From contig JACQYK010000043.1 of NCBI GenBank assembly GCA_016208255.1, positions 1 to 46,694 on the forward strand: 46,694 bases of DNA, written 5' to 3'. The position numbers and the translations under genes were made by a program. This DNA is from Deltaproteobacteria bacterium. Lineage in GTDB: Bacteria > Desulfobacterota > RBG-13-43-22. The notes below the pieces were generated by a model. That model ran no database searches. It had not been told where the DNA came from and saw only the letters and a list, made by a program, of their open reading frames with translations. Positions 9,389-17,817 of the stretch are shown piece after piece. The first letter of the stretch is position 1, and each line of letters begins with the position of its first letter.

Positions 9389-9433
9389 AGTCCTCAGTTG
9401 GTCCGATCATCAAAGAGGGTGATAAAATTCAGG

Positions 9434-9470
9434 GAGGGGCAATGTCAAAATGTAATTATAACCGCCCCTC
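9434..9470. terminator. Hairpin between convergent genes, possible bidirectional terminator
   Basis: GAGGGGC (9434-9440) and GCCCCTC (9464-9470) are perfectly complementary across a 23-base loop, and a TTTTT run follows shortly after. It lies between the convergent 8153 and 9531 genes. The long loop lowers confidence. Confidence 0.4.
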
Positions 9471-9530
9471 ATAGGCTTTTTCGTGTTCGAAATTCCTGAA
9501 ATTCTGCGGAGATATTTTTTCCAGGGTGAG

Positions 9531-10235
9531 TTAATATCTTCGAGGCCCCTTTACCTGTTTTTTTTTAGCAAGTAGTTTCCAGGCCCAAAACCGACCCAGA
9601 ATACGCCCCATTTGTAAAGGGGAGAGGGGTTTGGTGACCAATTCTATTTTCCCCTGGCGAATGGCTGAAAAGACTGATTCCATATCCTTGGGGGCGTGGA
9701 TGAGGGAATAGGTGGTCCCCAGTTGTTCTAAAAAATGGGCATCCGACGTCCCCAGCAAAGGCAGCCCCGATTCCCTTGAAAACTCCAGGGCTCGACGGTT
9801 GAAATTCAGATAGGGAAGGTAAAAATGGGAAAATTCCAGGGCATCGAACATTTTAAAATAGGGCCTCATAAACCCGTTTATCGAATGAAGCGCCGGAAAA
9901 AAAGGATGGGGAGCGATCACCAGGCAATCAGGCCTTTTCAGGTCCGCCAAAGAAGAAAAATCGGTAAAAGCCTTATTCTCAGGAGGGTTCAGAATAAGGA
10001 CATGGCGATTCTGAATAGCGATTTCCATGCCGGGGATGAGAAGGATGCCCTGATCCCGGGCAAAACAAAAGAGATCCCGGTCAAAAGTCCGGAGGTTGTG
10101 ATTGGTAATGGACAGGACTTCAAAACCTTGGACAGCGGCCATTAAGATCAATTCCCGGGCTGTATATAAAACCCGATCGACGGGATCCTCCTGGGTATGA
10201 ATATGGAGATCGGCTTTTAAGGGAGTTAATTTCAT
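9531..10235 (-). CDS. PHP-domain metal-dependent phosphoesterase
   Basis: A 234-residue PHP-domain protein. The first metal motif is ADLHIHT at residues 9-15, followed by SITNHN and IPGMEIAI, and near the C-terminus GTSDAHFLEQLG. These are the four PHP motifs of small stand-alone enzymes related to histidinol-phosphate and nucleotide phosphoesterases. The substrate cannot be read from sequence. It is separated from pssA by a REP-like 28-bp inverted repeat, so it may be transcribed separately. It ends in a basic tail (KKKQVKGPRRY). Confidence 0.8.
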   Translation of the reverse strand: MKLTPLKADLHIHTQEDPVDRVLYTARELILMAAVQGFEVLSITNHNLRTFDRDLFCFARDQGILLIPGMEIAIQNRHVLILNPPENKAFTDFSSLADLKRPDCLVIAPHPFFPALHSINGFMRPYFKMFDALEFSHFYLPYLNFNRRALEFSRESGLPLLGTSDAHFLEQLGTTYSLIHAPKDMESVFSAIRQGKIELVTKPLSPLQMGRILGRFWAWKLLAKKKQVKGPRRY

Positions 10236-10273
10236 GTCATTTCAAATTCTAAAAATTATCCGAGGCCCTATTC

Positions 10274-10354
10274 CGTCATTCCCGCGAAGGCGGGAATCCA
10301 GGCTCTATCAAACCAATTAAAAACATCTGGATTCCCGCCTTCGCGGGAATGACG
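10274..10354. repeat. REP-like perfect 28-bp inverted repeat
   Basis: The arm at 10274-10301 (CGTCATTCCCGCGAAGGCGG then GAATCCAG) is the exact reverse complement of 10327-10354, with a 25-base A/T-rich loop. Each arm also contains its own small palindrome (CCCGCgaaGGCGGG). The word GTCATTCCCGCGAAGGCGGGAATCC recurs as an intergenic repeat in many proteobacterial genomes (established, from memory). It lies between two minus-strand genes and could stabilise or attenuate mRNA. Confidence 0.8.
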
Positions 10355-10455
10355 AGGTTTTTCGATCTATCAAATCTGGTTCCGGCTTGTCCGGGTTAGG
10401 GGTCAACACGGTCACTTCTAAAAAAGGGCTTTCTTTTCAGGCGTCCGGCGGGAGT

Positions 10456-11082
10456 TCAGAGCTTTGGAAACCGTAGGCGACTGACCATCAGTGAACCGGA
10501 AACCGCGAAAATCAAAACCAGCGGATGAAGCCTGAAGCCGGCTAAAACGACCTGTCCGAACCAAAGGGACTCGCCCAAGGCGCCCTGAGAGGCGGCCCCG
10601 AACATCAACAGGACCAGCAGAATCGACGTCGGGATCGGGGTTCCTTCGAAGTATTTCACCTTCCCTTGGTTATCGGACAAGGCCTCGGCGGTCACATTGT
10701 AGCGCGCCAGGCGGGAGACTCCGCAGGCGACAAAATAGATCAGGACCAGACAATCATAGAACCCCCGCATACCGCAACCATACCCGATCACGGCCGGGAC
10801 GACGCCGAAGGAGATGACATCAGCCAGAGAGTCAAGCTCACGACCCATTCCGGAATTCTTCTGTCGCCACCGGGCAATCCGTCCATCCAGGACATCGAAG
10901 ATTAAAGCGGCCAGGACCAGCCCGCAGGCAAAGTAGACCTGCCGGACATCAGTCGTTTCCAGGTAGGTCAGTATGAAAAACAAGGCCCCCATGCCGCAGA
11001 TCACGTTGGCCAGTGTGAACCAGTCGGCGAGACGGAACTCTCGAATCATGGAGAAGGGCTTATGCGGTTTAGGAATCTTCAT
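10456..11082 (-). CDS. pssA: CDP-diacylglycerol-serine O-phosphatidyltransferase
   Basis: A 208-residue membrane enzyme that makes phosphatidylserine, the precursor of phosphatidylethanolamine. It carries the complete CDP-alcohol phosphatidyltransferase signature DG-x2-AR-x8-G-x3-D-x3-D, seen as DGRIARW...GMGRELDSLADV around residues 68-90. It has about six hydrophobic helices. The FEGTPIP motif and the length fit the type-II PssA subfamily found outside enterics. It starts 11 bases after the serA stop on the same strand, so serine synthesis and serine use for lipid are probably co-transcribed. A psd gene is not in the window. Confidence 0.88.
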   Translation of the reverse strand: MKIPKPHKPFSMIREFRLADWFTLANVICGMGALFFILTYLETTDVRQVYFACGLVLAALIFDVLDGRIARWRQKNSGMGRELDSLADVISFGVVPAVIGYGCGMRGFYDCLVLIYFVACGVSRLARYNVTAEALSDNQGKVKYFEGTPIPTSILLVLLMFGAASQGALGESLWFGQVVLAGFRLHPLVLIFAVSGSLMVSRLRFPKL

Positions 11083-11093
11083 AACGAAAAATC

Positions 11094-12674
11094 TTATAAT
11101 CGGACCAGTTGGACCGAGATGATATTCGGGTGTTGTCGAAGTCTCTCCAGGGCCTCGACCGGTAGCTCCTGGTCTATTCGGATAATGGACAAGGCCCGGT
11201 CCCTGACCGGGGCGCGGCTCAGGTGCATGTTGGCGATATTGACCTGGAATTCGCCCAGGGTGGTGCCGATCAGTCCGATAACTCCGGGTTTATCCAGGTT
11301 TAGCAGGATCAGGTTTATTCCTTCCAGTTCCGCCTCCAGCCTGTAGGTATTGAGACAGATCAGACGAGGACCTTCTCCGGGGAACACCGTTCCCCGGGCG
11401 GAGGAGACCTGTTCCTTTCCGCTGGTCCGGACCATGATCATTCCCGGATACCCCCGGGTATCAGAGGTGGAAGAAGTGATCAGTTCGATCTGCCGCCGCC
11501 GGAGCAGAATGGGGGCATTGACCAGATTGACTTTTTCCGACAACACCGGCTCCAGAAATCCTTTGATGACCGTCTGGGTAATCGGTTCCAAAGGCAGATC
11601 CTCCAGGTCCGAACCGCTGTATTCAATCTCGAGCTTTTCAACCAGGGGGCTGACCTGTCCCTGGAGAGACCCCAGTTTTTCAGCCAGGATCAGATAAGGA
11701 CGCATTTTTTCATAGGCTTTGGCGCTGATATTGGGAAAATTGACGGCATTTCTTATGATGCCCCGCAGGAGATAATCGATCAATTGGACGGCAATGGTGC
11801 GGGCCACATTGGTCTGGGCTTGAATACTGGAGGCCCCCAGATGAGGGGTGGCAATCACATTTTCAAGCCCGATTAAGGGATTGTTGGCCGGAGGTTCGGA
11901 GGAGAAGACATCCAAAGCGGCACCGGCGATACGTCCTTCCCGGAGGGCGTGATAAAGGGCTTCTTCATCGATTAATCCCCCCCGGGCACAATTGATGATC
12001 CGGACGCCCGCTTTCATTTTGGCGATGGTCGATTGATTGATGATCCTTTCCGTTTCTTTGTTCAGAGGGGTGTGCAGGGTGATGAAATCACTCCGGCCCA
12101 GGAGTTCGTCCAACTCCACCCAGGTCATACCCAGTTTGGCCGCCGCCTCCGGGGTGATATAGGGATCGTGACCAATGACCTCCATCCCCATCCCCACGCC
12201 CCGGTCGGCTACGATAGACCCTATCCTGCCCAGACCGATAACCCCCAGGGTCTGCTCATAGATCTCCGTCCCGAGAAAACGCTTCTTTTCCCAGCGGCCT
12301 TCGCGCACGGATTGAGAGGCCTGAGAGATGTGCCTGGACAGGGCCAGCATCAGGGCCAGGGTATGCTCGGCCGCGGCCATGGCATTGGCCCCCGGTGTAT
12401 TCATGACCAGGATGCCCCGGTCGCTGGCCGAGGGGACATCGATATTGTCAACGCCGGTCCCGGCCCGCCCGATTACCCTGAGCCGGTCGGCCTTTTGGAG
12501 CATCTTTTCCGTCACCCTGGTGCGGCTTCGAATGATCATGGCCTCATAGCGGGGCAGGTGCTCGGCAATCTCTTCCATGCTCCATTGCTCCGGAGCATCC
12601 ACCTCAAGTCCTTCCGCTGATCGCAGCAATTCCAAACCGCTTTCATCCAGTCCGTCACATATCAGTACTTTCAT
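11094..12674 (-). CDS. serA: D-3-phosphoglycerate dehydrogenase
   Basis: A 526-residue long-form SerA catalysing the first step of serine synthesis. It has an N-terminal substrate-binding lobe, then the NAD fold (VIGLGRIGSIVA) with the D-isomer dehydrogenase catalytic set Arg (NCARGGLID), Glu (DVFSSEPP) and His (ATPHLGASS). An intervening allosteric substrate-binding domain follows, and a C-terminal ACT domain (NLDKPGVIGLIGTTLG) normally gives serine feedback control. All parts are present and length is normal. pssA follows 11 bases downstream. Confidence 0.92.
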   Translation of the reverse strand: MKVLICDGLDESGLELLRSAEGLEVDAPEQWSMEEIAEHLPRYEAMIIRSRTRVTEKMLQKADRLRVIGRAGTGVDNIDVPSASDRGILVMNTPGANAMAAAEHTLALMLALSRHISQASQSVREGRWEKKRFLGTEIYEQTLGVIGLGRIGSIVADRGVGMGMEVIGHDPYITPEAAAKLGMTWVELDELLGRSDFITLHTPLNKETERIINQSTIAKMKAGVRIINCARGGLIDEEALYHALREGRIAGAALDVFSSEPPANNPLIGLENVIATPHLGASSIQAQTNVARTIAVQLIDYLLRGIIRNAVNFPNISAKAYEKMRPYLILAEKLGSLQGQVSPLVEKLEIEYSGSDLEDLPLEPITQTVIKGFLEPVLSEKVNLVNAPILLRRRQIELITSSTSDTRGYPGMIMVRTSGKEQVSSARGTVFPGEGPRLICLNTYRLEAELEGINLILLNLDKPGVIGLIGTTLGEFQVNIANMHLSRAPVRDRALSIIRIDQELPVEALERLRQHPNIISVQLVRL

Positions 12675-13005
12675 AAACCTCTCTCCCTAGACATTGGGCA
12701 GGGAAGGAAACCCTATCGATCGATCCTCAGGATTGGGCTTCTTAGTGCAGGGTAACGGTAATCCCTTTCCAAGGTTGTCATCCCCGGCCCTGCGGGTTAC
12801 CACCCATGGTGAATTTACCATTTAAGACTCCATGGTTTCAATATTAATTTCGCAAGGTGGCCCCATAGTGAGCTTTTGGCCGTATTATCAAGCTATTTTT
12901 TGTGTTTTTTTCTTGAATTCCAACATGATTGTCCCTATATTGAGCCCACCTTAAATACTTCTTAGCAATCGAGAAGGACCAATTCTCCCAAAACCGCACC
13001 ATTTC
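12675..13005. other. Divergent intergenic region upstream of serA
   Basis: About 330 bases between serA (leftward) and the barrel protein (rightward). It contains short palindromic words (CCATGGTgaatttACCAT and a nearby CCATGG) but no gene. Promoters for both directions must lie here, but no strong consensus match was found. Confidence 0.4.
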
Positions 13006-13647
13006 ATGAAGCTTTTTATGCTCCATTCCCTCGGCCGCCAGGGTTCCATGGCCAGATACTTCGCAGTGTCCTTGTTCCTGGTCGTCTTGGCTTTCTTCTG
13101 TTGCCCTTCATCCGCCGACCCCGCCAATGTTCCCCAGACCCGCATTCATGTCTATTTCGGTCAATATACCACCGACAATATGGGAGATACTTTGAATATA
13201 TTGAAGGCCGATTATGAGAAAAATTATCTTCTGGCGGCAGCCCACAGTCGGGATTTCCTGGAACTCGGCTACGGCATCCAACTGGGAATCGAATTCGGGG
13301 TAGCAGTCCGCTTTGGGGAAAACTGGACGGGAGAGCTATGGGGTGGTGTTGTCATCCGGCCCAAAGGCTTCACCAGCCGGGAGGGGATAACCATCGCGCC
13401 GGCCTTCACGATAGGATTGAGCGCCATCAGTAAATCGATGGGAGAGGAGATTAAACGGGAAATAGGCCGAGGGGGAAACGCCTCATTTCTCTTTTATCTC
13501 GGACCGGAAATCGCCTTTACTTTCCCCGGGCTTCGGCGCTGGGAATTGGTCTATCGCCTCCATCATCGCTCCGGGGCCGGCGGGGCGCTGGGTGGGTTGT
13601 ACGAGGGCTACAACGCCAACACCCTCGGCCTCCGCTATCGCTTTTGA
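13006..13647 (+). CDS. PagL-like lipid A deacylase / outer-membrane beta-barrel
   Basis: A 213-residue protein (alternative start ATG 13048, which gives a tighter signal peptide, MARYFAVSLFLVVLAFFC..SSA). It ends in the outer-membrane signature ...LGLRYRF with a C-terminal Phe. The segment YRLHHRSGAGG followed by YEGYNANT closely resembles the acyloxyacyl hydrolase (PagL) active-site region, where His-x-Ser and a Glu about 12 residues later form the catalytic set. Here HRS and a Glu 11 residues after the Ser fit. PagL removes the 3-O acyl chain of lipid A. No clear ribosome binding site fixes the start. A plain porin-like barrel is the alternative. Confidence 0.6.
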   Translation: MKLFMLHSLGRQGSMARYFAVSLFLVVLAFFCCPSSADPANVPQTRIHVYFGQYTTDNMGDTLNILKADYEKNYLLAAAHSRDFLELGYGIQLGIEFGVAVRFGENWTGELWGGVVIRPKGFTSREGITIAPAFTIGLSAISKSMGEEIKREIGRGGNASFLFYLGPEIAFTFPGLRRWELVYRLHHRSGAGGALGGLYEGYNANTLGLRYRF

Positions 13648-13655
13648 AGGACGAA

Positions 13656-13692
13656 GGCCGGAACCCCCCTGCCCTGCCCCGGCCCTTTTTTT
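13656..13692 (+). terminator. Rho-independent terminator after the PagL-like gene
   Basis: GGCCGG (13656-13661) pairs with CCGGCC (13679-13684) across a C-rich loop, followed directly by C and seven T. Confidence 0.75.
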
Positions 13693-13752
13693 CTATTTGA
13701 CCGTCTCTTTTTCTTTACCTATACTTTATCAATCAAAAAAATTCTAAAAAAA

Positions 13753-13764
13753 GAGCCATGGCTC
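13753..13764. repeat. 12-bp perfect palindrome
   Basis: GAGCCATGGCTC in the 13648-14012 gap, upstream of the flavoprotein gene. It could be a protein-binding site, but there is only one copy and no other support. Confidence 0.3.
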
Positions 13765-13877
13765 CTAAAAGATGGAGGAATTTCTATGAAAATTTTTTCA
13801 ATGTCAAGGGGCCGTGAAAATTTTTCCCCTTTCTTTTCTCCTTGCCCCGGTTTTTTTCTTGTTTTATACTTTACCCG

Positions 13878-13935
13878 TTAAACCGTCATGCCTGCAAGGG
13901 ACGTAGGCCTGCGCGAGGCAGGTCAGGGGTGGTTG
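13878..13935. repeat. Dispersed intergenic repeat, AAACCGTCATGCC family (divergent member)
   Basis: It begins with AAACCGTCATGCC, the same word that opens the repeat at 20282-20310 and, with one change, the one at 40331-40361. It then continues with its own CCTGC...GCAGG hairpin. The gap 13648-14012 holds this, a terminator and a palindrome but no gene. Confidence 0.5.
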
Positions 13936-14012
13936 GATAAAAGTTTCAATTTCTCAACCCGCAACCCTCCATTAGGTAAAAGAGATTTTTCCGAATTGAA
14001 AGGCTGGTCAGA

Positions 14013-15476
14013 ATGGAATTATTGAGGGAGGAGAATAGGGAATGGGATTACGAGACCGATGTCCTTGTTCTCGGATATGGGGGCGCCGGGGCCTGCGCGG
14101 CCATCGCCGCCAGGGATGGCGGAGCGGAAGTCATCATCCTGGAGAAGGCCCCTTTTGGCGGCGGTAACACGGCCTGCAGCGTGGGGAATATGTTCCTTCC
14201 CGACAATGTTGCCGAGGCGATTGCTTATTATAGGGCTTTGTCCTTCGGAACCGTTTCAGACCAGGAACTGATTCGAACCATGGCCGAAGCCATGGCAGCG
14301 CTTCCGGAGCGGCTGAAAGAGTGGGGTATTGACCTGAAGCTCCGTAAAAAAAATACCCCCACCTTCCCAACCATTCCGGGAGCCCGATGTATCGATCACT
14401 GGTCCGCCGGATTGGGGGAGAGCTTATTTAAAAGTCTTTCCGACCTGGTTAGACAACGTAACCTAGGGATCCTCTTTGAAACGCCGGCCAAAACCATCCT
14501 CAAAGATCCGAAGACAGGCCTGACACGGGGGGTGCTGGCTGAACAAGCCGGAAAAAGCCTTTTTTTAAAGGCCCGAAGAGCGGTTGTTTTAGCCACCGGA
14601 GGCTATGAAAATAATTTTGAAAGGCAGGGGTATTTTCACTTCCCGGGTTTGAAACTTTACCCTTTCGGCACGCCTTATAACACCGGGGATGGCCTGAAAA
14701 TGGCCTCCGAACTTGGGGCCGACCAATGGCATTTTGCCAGTACGGAATGGTTGGGGCCGGCCTTAAAAGAACCCACTGAGAAAATCGGAGTGGCCATCGC
14801 CTTCAGGCGATCCAGCGGCAGCTTTCTTTTTGTAAATCGATCCGGCAAAAACTTTATCAACGAGTCCATGAACTTCACCCACCGGAAAGAAGCCCTGGCC
14901 TTTACCCGCTTTGATCATGAACGGGCGGAATATCCCAATATTCCCTTTTACGCTGTTTTCGACGACCAATTCAGGAAAGAGGGCCCTCTCTACGGGCTGC
15001 AGAATTCAAAGGTGGGGTATGCCTCCTGGCAGAATCTGGATGAATGGAGCCAGGATAATACGGCTGAGATTGAAAAAGGGTGGATATCCAAAGCCGAGTC
15101 GATCAGAGCCCTGGCCGGGAAACTGAACCTCGATCCCGACGGCCTGCAGGAAACCATAGACCAATACAACCGGGATTCGAAGGAGGGAAGAATAAACGCC
15201 TTTGGAAGGTCGCCGAACCGGATGGCCCCTATCGAAGAAGCCCCGTTTTATGGGGTAGAGCTGTGCCTGAGCATCATCAATACCCAGGGAGGGCCCAGAC
15301 ACAACTGCCGGGCCCAGGCCCTGGATATGGAAGGCAAGCCCATCCCCCGGCTTTACAAAGCAGGGGAGTTGGGATCCTTTTTCGGTCACCTTTACCAGGG
15401 AGGCAGCAATCTTCCGGAAGCCCTGGCCTTTGGACGCCTGGCCGGCGAAGGCGCCGCCGCAGAAATCCCCTGGTGA
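14013..15476 (+). CDS. FAD-dependent oxidoreductase (fumarate reductase / ketosteroid-dehydrogenase flavoprotein family)
   Basis: A 487-residue flavoprotein. The N-terminal FAD dinucleotide fold is DVLVLGYGGAGACAAIAARD with the acidic end ILEKAPFGGGNT. The C-terminal FAD-contact segment is RLYKAGELGSFFGHLYQGGSN followed by LPEALAFGRLAGEGAA. These are the marks of the FAD_binding_2 family (succinate dehydrogenase/fumarate reductase, urocanate reductase, 3-ketosteroid delta-1-dehydrogenase). The GGPRHNCRAQALDMEGKPIP stretch is typical of uncharacterised anaerobe members. There is no flavin-linked FMN domain, cytochrome or iron-sulfur partner nearby, so the electron partner is unknown. Probable alkene/enone reductase or dehydrogenase; substrate not assigned. 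Confidence 0.8.
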   Translation: MELLREENREWDYETDVLVLGYGGAGACAAIAARDGGAEVIILEKAPFGGGNTACSVGNMFLPDNVAEAIAYYRALSFGTVSDQELIRTMAEAMAALPERLKEWGIDLKLRKKNTPTFPTIPGARCIDHWSAGLGESLFKSLSDLVRQRNLGILFETPAKTILKDPKTGLTRGVLAEQAGKSLFLKARRAVVLATGGYENNFERQGYFHFPGLKLYPFGTPYNTGDGLKMASELGADQWHFASTEWLGPALKEPTEKIGVAIAFRRSSGSFLFVNRSGKNFINESMNFTHRKEALAFTRFDHERAEYPNIPFYAVFDDQFRKEGPLYGLQNSKVGYASWQNLDEWSQDNTAEIEKGWISKAESIRALAGKLNLDPDGLQETIDQYNRDSKEGRINAFGRSPNRMAPIEEAPFYGVELCLSIINTQGGPRHNCRAQALDMEGKPIPRLYKAGELGSFFGHLYQGGSNLPEALAFGRLAGEGAAAEIPW

Positions 15477-15602
15477 TCTACGCTCCAATCCTTGGCCGGT
15501 TTGATCCGGATTCCCGGATCGCCCTTTATCTTTTATCTCCCGGACCGAGATGAGCGAGCCCGGCCACCGGTCCTAAGCTCTTAAAAATAAAAAGAGCATA
15601 GT

Positions 15603-16883
15603 ATGAGCTTTGATGAAAAAAAGACCATTCTTCTCGTGGAAGATGAACCATTCCTGGCCCTCCCCGAAAAGCTGACCCTTAGGGAATACGGTTACCAGGT
15701 GATCACTGCTTTTACCGGTGAAAAGGCCATAGAAGCCGTTGGGAAATATCCTCAGATCAATCTGGTCTTGATGAACATCCATTTGGGAAAGGGGATGGAC
15801 GGGATTCAAGCCGCCAAGCTGATTCTCGAAAAGCGCCTGCTCCCCATCATCTTTCTATCGCCGGCTAGCGATCGCCGGGTGGTGGAAAAAACCGAGGGCC
15901 TGGCCTCCTATGGCTGTATCATCAAGGGCTCGGAAGAGAGAGGGCTCATCGCCTCCATCAAGATGGCCCTTAGACTTTTTGAATCGCAGTCGAAGGAAAA
16001 AGGGAAAGAGGAGGCGCTCAGACAAAGCGAGGAGAAATACCGGACTATCTTCCAGGCGGCCGGGGTCGGCTTCTGGCGGGTGAATAATGAGGGACGTCTA
16101 CTGGAAGTCAATGAGGCCTATGGCCGGATGAGTGGCTACAGCGCCCAGGAGCTTCTGGGCCTGTTGGTTTCTGATCTGGAAGCCGGCGAACCTGCCGATG
16201 GCCTGGCCGCCCAATTCCAGAAGGTCCTGGGGGAGGGAGAGGATCGTTTTGAGTCGAAACAGGTCCGCAAAGACGGAAGCATCTTTGATATCGAAGTCAC
16301 CGTCCAACCCGACCCCTCTGACGGAAGCCAGTTCCTAGTCTTTCTGAGGGACATCTCCGATCATAAAAAGGCCGAGGAAGCTCTCAAGACCCTGTCTCTG
16401 AGGGATGAACTGACCGGCCTCTATAACCGCCGTGGTTTCTTTATACTGGCCGAACAGGGGTTGAAGACGGCCCAACGGATGGGGAAAGAGATGCTGCTCA
16501 TTTTCGGAGACTTGGATAATATGAAGGGAATTAATGACACCTTCGGCCACAAAGAAGGGGACCAGGCCTTGCTGGATACTTCAAAGATCCTCAGGGAAAC
16601 CTTTAGAGAGTCGGATATCATCGCCCGCATTGGGGGTGATGAATTTGTGATTCTGGCTATGAAAGGACCTGAGACCTCGGCTGAGAAACTGATATCCCGC
16701 TTCAAGCAGGTTTTAAATGAACATCATCGCCAGACCAACCGTTCCTATACCCTCTCACTGAGCCTGGGTATTGCTAATTTTGATCCCCATAATCCTTGTT
16801 CCATCGAGGTCCTGCTCACCCAGGCAGACCAATTGATGTATGAGGACAAGTCCAAAAAGAATAGACAGGGTCAAGTTTCCTAA
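15603..16883 (+). CDS. Receiver-PAS-GGDEF diguanylate cyclase with a degenerate receiver
   Basis: A 426-residue protein. Residues 8-125 form a receiver fold with the acidic pair (VEDE, 12-15) and the conserved Lys (IIKGS, Lys108). The phospho-acceptor position in LVLMNIHLG is Asn58 (codon AAC) instead of Asp. Residues 140-260 form a PAS domain and 262-420 a GGDEF domain with an intact GGDEF at 344-348 and a product-inhibition site RESD at 335-338. It should make cyclic di-GMP, with its own feedback site, but cannot be switched by normal aspartyl phosphorylation. A short hairpin (GCTCTT...AAGAGC, 15577-15597) lies just ahead of the ATG, and no clear Shine-Dalgarno sequence is present. Confidence 0.85.
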   Translation: MSFDEKKTILLVEDEPFLALPEKLTLREYGYQVITAFTGEKAIEAVGKYPQINLVLMNIHLGKGMDGIQAAKLILEKRLLPIIFLSPASDRRVVEKTEGLASYGCIIKGSEERGLIASIKMALRLFESQSKEKGKEEALRQSEEKYRTIFQAAGVGFWRVNNEGRLLEVNEAYGRMSGYSAQELLGLLVSDLEAGEPADGLAAQFQKVLGEGEDRFESKQVRKDGSIFDIEVTVQPDPSDGSQFLVFLRDISDHKKAEEALKTLSLRDELTGLYNRRGFFILAEQGLKTAQRMGKEMLLIFGDLDNMKGINDTFGHKEGDQALLDTSKILRETFRESDIIARIGGDEFVILAMKGPETSAEKLISRFKQVLNEHHRQTNRSYTLSLSLGIANFDPHNPCSIEVLLTQADQLMYEDKSKKNRQGQVS

Positions 16884-17042
16884 TTCAATGTCCCGGATCC
16901 CCAACTGGCTGCGAATAATATAATTGTTCTGTGTGACAGTTGGGTTTTCCGGCGATGGTTTCTGCGACAGCGTTATACCCTTGAAGAATTCATGGAAAAG
17001 CAGGTGGATTTTATTTTGCGTGCCGTTGCGGCAGCAAGATAA
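16884..17042 (+). pseudogene. C-terminal relic of a TetR-family regulator
   Basis: Immediately after the cyclase stop, the same frame encodes DPQLAANNIIVLCDSW, FRRWFLRQRYTLEEFM and EKQVDFILRAVAAAR before a TAA at 17040-17042. This pattern (LAAnnIi...W..rrW.l...ytLEEy...Q) is the ligand-domain end of TetR-type regulators of fatty-acid and aromatic catabolism. No start codon or DNA-binding half is present, so it is a relic about 50 codons long. The identification is by pattern memory. Confidence 0.5.
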
Positions 17043-17160
17043 AAGAATTATTTATATCGATTTACCGTCTATCGTCATCGATGAAGAAGGGAGGGTTGGC
17101 GTCGAGATAGTGAAAGAACAAAGGCTAAGCGTTTTTCATACCAACAAATTTCATTAAGAG

Positions 17161-17478
17161 GTGAAAAATATCGGCAAACCGGGGACGGGATGGGACCCGC
17201 TCATGGTCTATGGCAACAGCCTGCTGCAGGACAAGGTCCTCTTTGCCACCGATGACCTGATACCCTGGCAGCGCTGCATTGATGAGCTGAAGGCCCTGCC
17301 CCTCAAAGAGGAGGTCAAAAAAAAATGGTTGGGCGGCAACGCCGCCAGACTGCTGGGATTAAGCTCAGAGGAAACCCCGATAGAACGAGCCGAAGCCATG
17401 GCCCACCTCGATTTCGCTATAGCCGAGTTCCAGGAAATGAGAATGCAGCCGTCGTTGGAGAGAGCCATGAGGCAATAG
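17161..17478 (+). pseudogene. C-terminal fragment of an amidohydrolase-2 family enzyme
   Basis: A 105-codon frame (GTG first) matching only the last third of an amidohydrolase (PF04909). It reads LMVYGNSLLQDKVLFATDD, then ALPLKEEVKKKWLGGNAARLLGL, the family's final strand with its metal-site Asp and the closing helix. The family is normally 300 residues or more, and the HxH metal motif at the N-terminus is absent. The final 25 residues are an added tail. With the TetR relic just upstream it forms a small gene graveyard before the toxin-antitoxin operon. It could still be translated, but an active enzyme is not expected. Confidence 0.6.
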
Positions 17479-17482
17479 GTAC

Positions 17483-17520
17483 TTGACAAGATATTGAAAT
17501 AATGTCATACTTTGTATGAC
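17483..17520 (+). promoter_or_regulatory. brnT promoter with overlapping palindromic operator
   Basis: TTGACA (17483-17488), a 17-base spacer, and CATACT (17506-17511) form a good sigma70 promoter. GTCATAC-TTT-GTATGAC (17504-17520) is a perfect 7-bp inverted repeat covering the -10 and start-site region, as expected for an autorepressor operator. Confidence 0.75.
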
Positions 17521-17542
17521 TATTTTGCGGAGGTCCTGTAGA

Positions 17543-17815
17543 GTGAAGATAAGGGATTTCGAATGGGACGAAGGAAATGTCTTGCATCTCGAATTGGGAC
17601 ACGGGATCGAACCGGAAGAAGCCGAGGAAGTATTCCTAAATGAACCCTTTTATCGTCGCACCAAGAAAGACCACTATGCGGTCTTTGGTTCCCCTATTGC
17701 AGGGAGATATTTAACTCTTATTTTTGAGCTAAAAAGCAAAGGAAAGATTCGGGTTATCACCGGCTGGGATATGAAACAGGCAGAAATTCAATATTATAAA
17801 AAACATCGGAGATAA
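17543..17815 (+). CDS. brnT: BrnT-family type II toxin (predicted ribonuclease)
   Basis: A 90-residue protein beginning KIRDFEWDEGN and ending in the family's basic C-terminus (IRVITGWDMKQAEIQYYKKHRR). BrnT toxins share the FEWDE..N opening, an IEPEEAEEVF helix, a GRYLTLIF strand and a terminal R/K-rich helix, and act as RelE-fold ribonucleases. I use GTG 17543, which has GGAGGT eight bases upstream, rather than the ATG at 17516, which lies inside the operator. The antitoxin gene starts two bases after the stop. The operon has its own promoter and a perfect palindrome at 17504-17520. Confidence 0.8.
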   Translation: MKIRDFEWDEGNVLHLELGHGIEPEEAEEVFLNEPFYRRTKKDHYAVFGSPIAGRYLTLIFELKSKGKIRVITGWDMKQAEIQYYKKHRR

Positions 17816-17817
17816 AA

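Noticed and set aside
17043-17157. Extension of the amidohydrolase relic upstream (IIYIDLPSIV)
   Set aside because: Only a faint likeness to the family's strand pattern and in a different frame; not enough to join the pieces.
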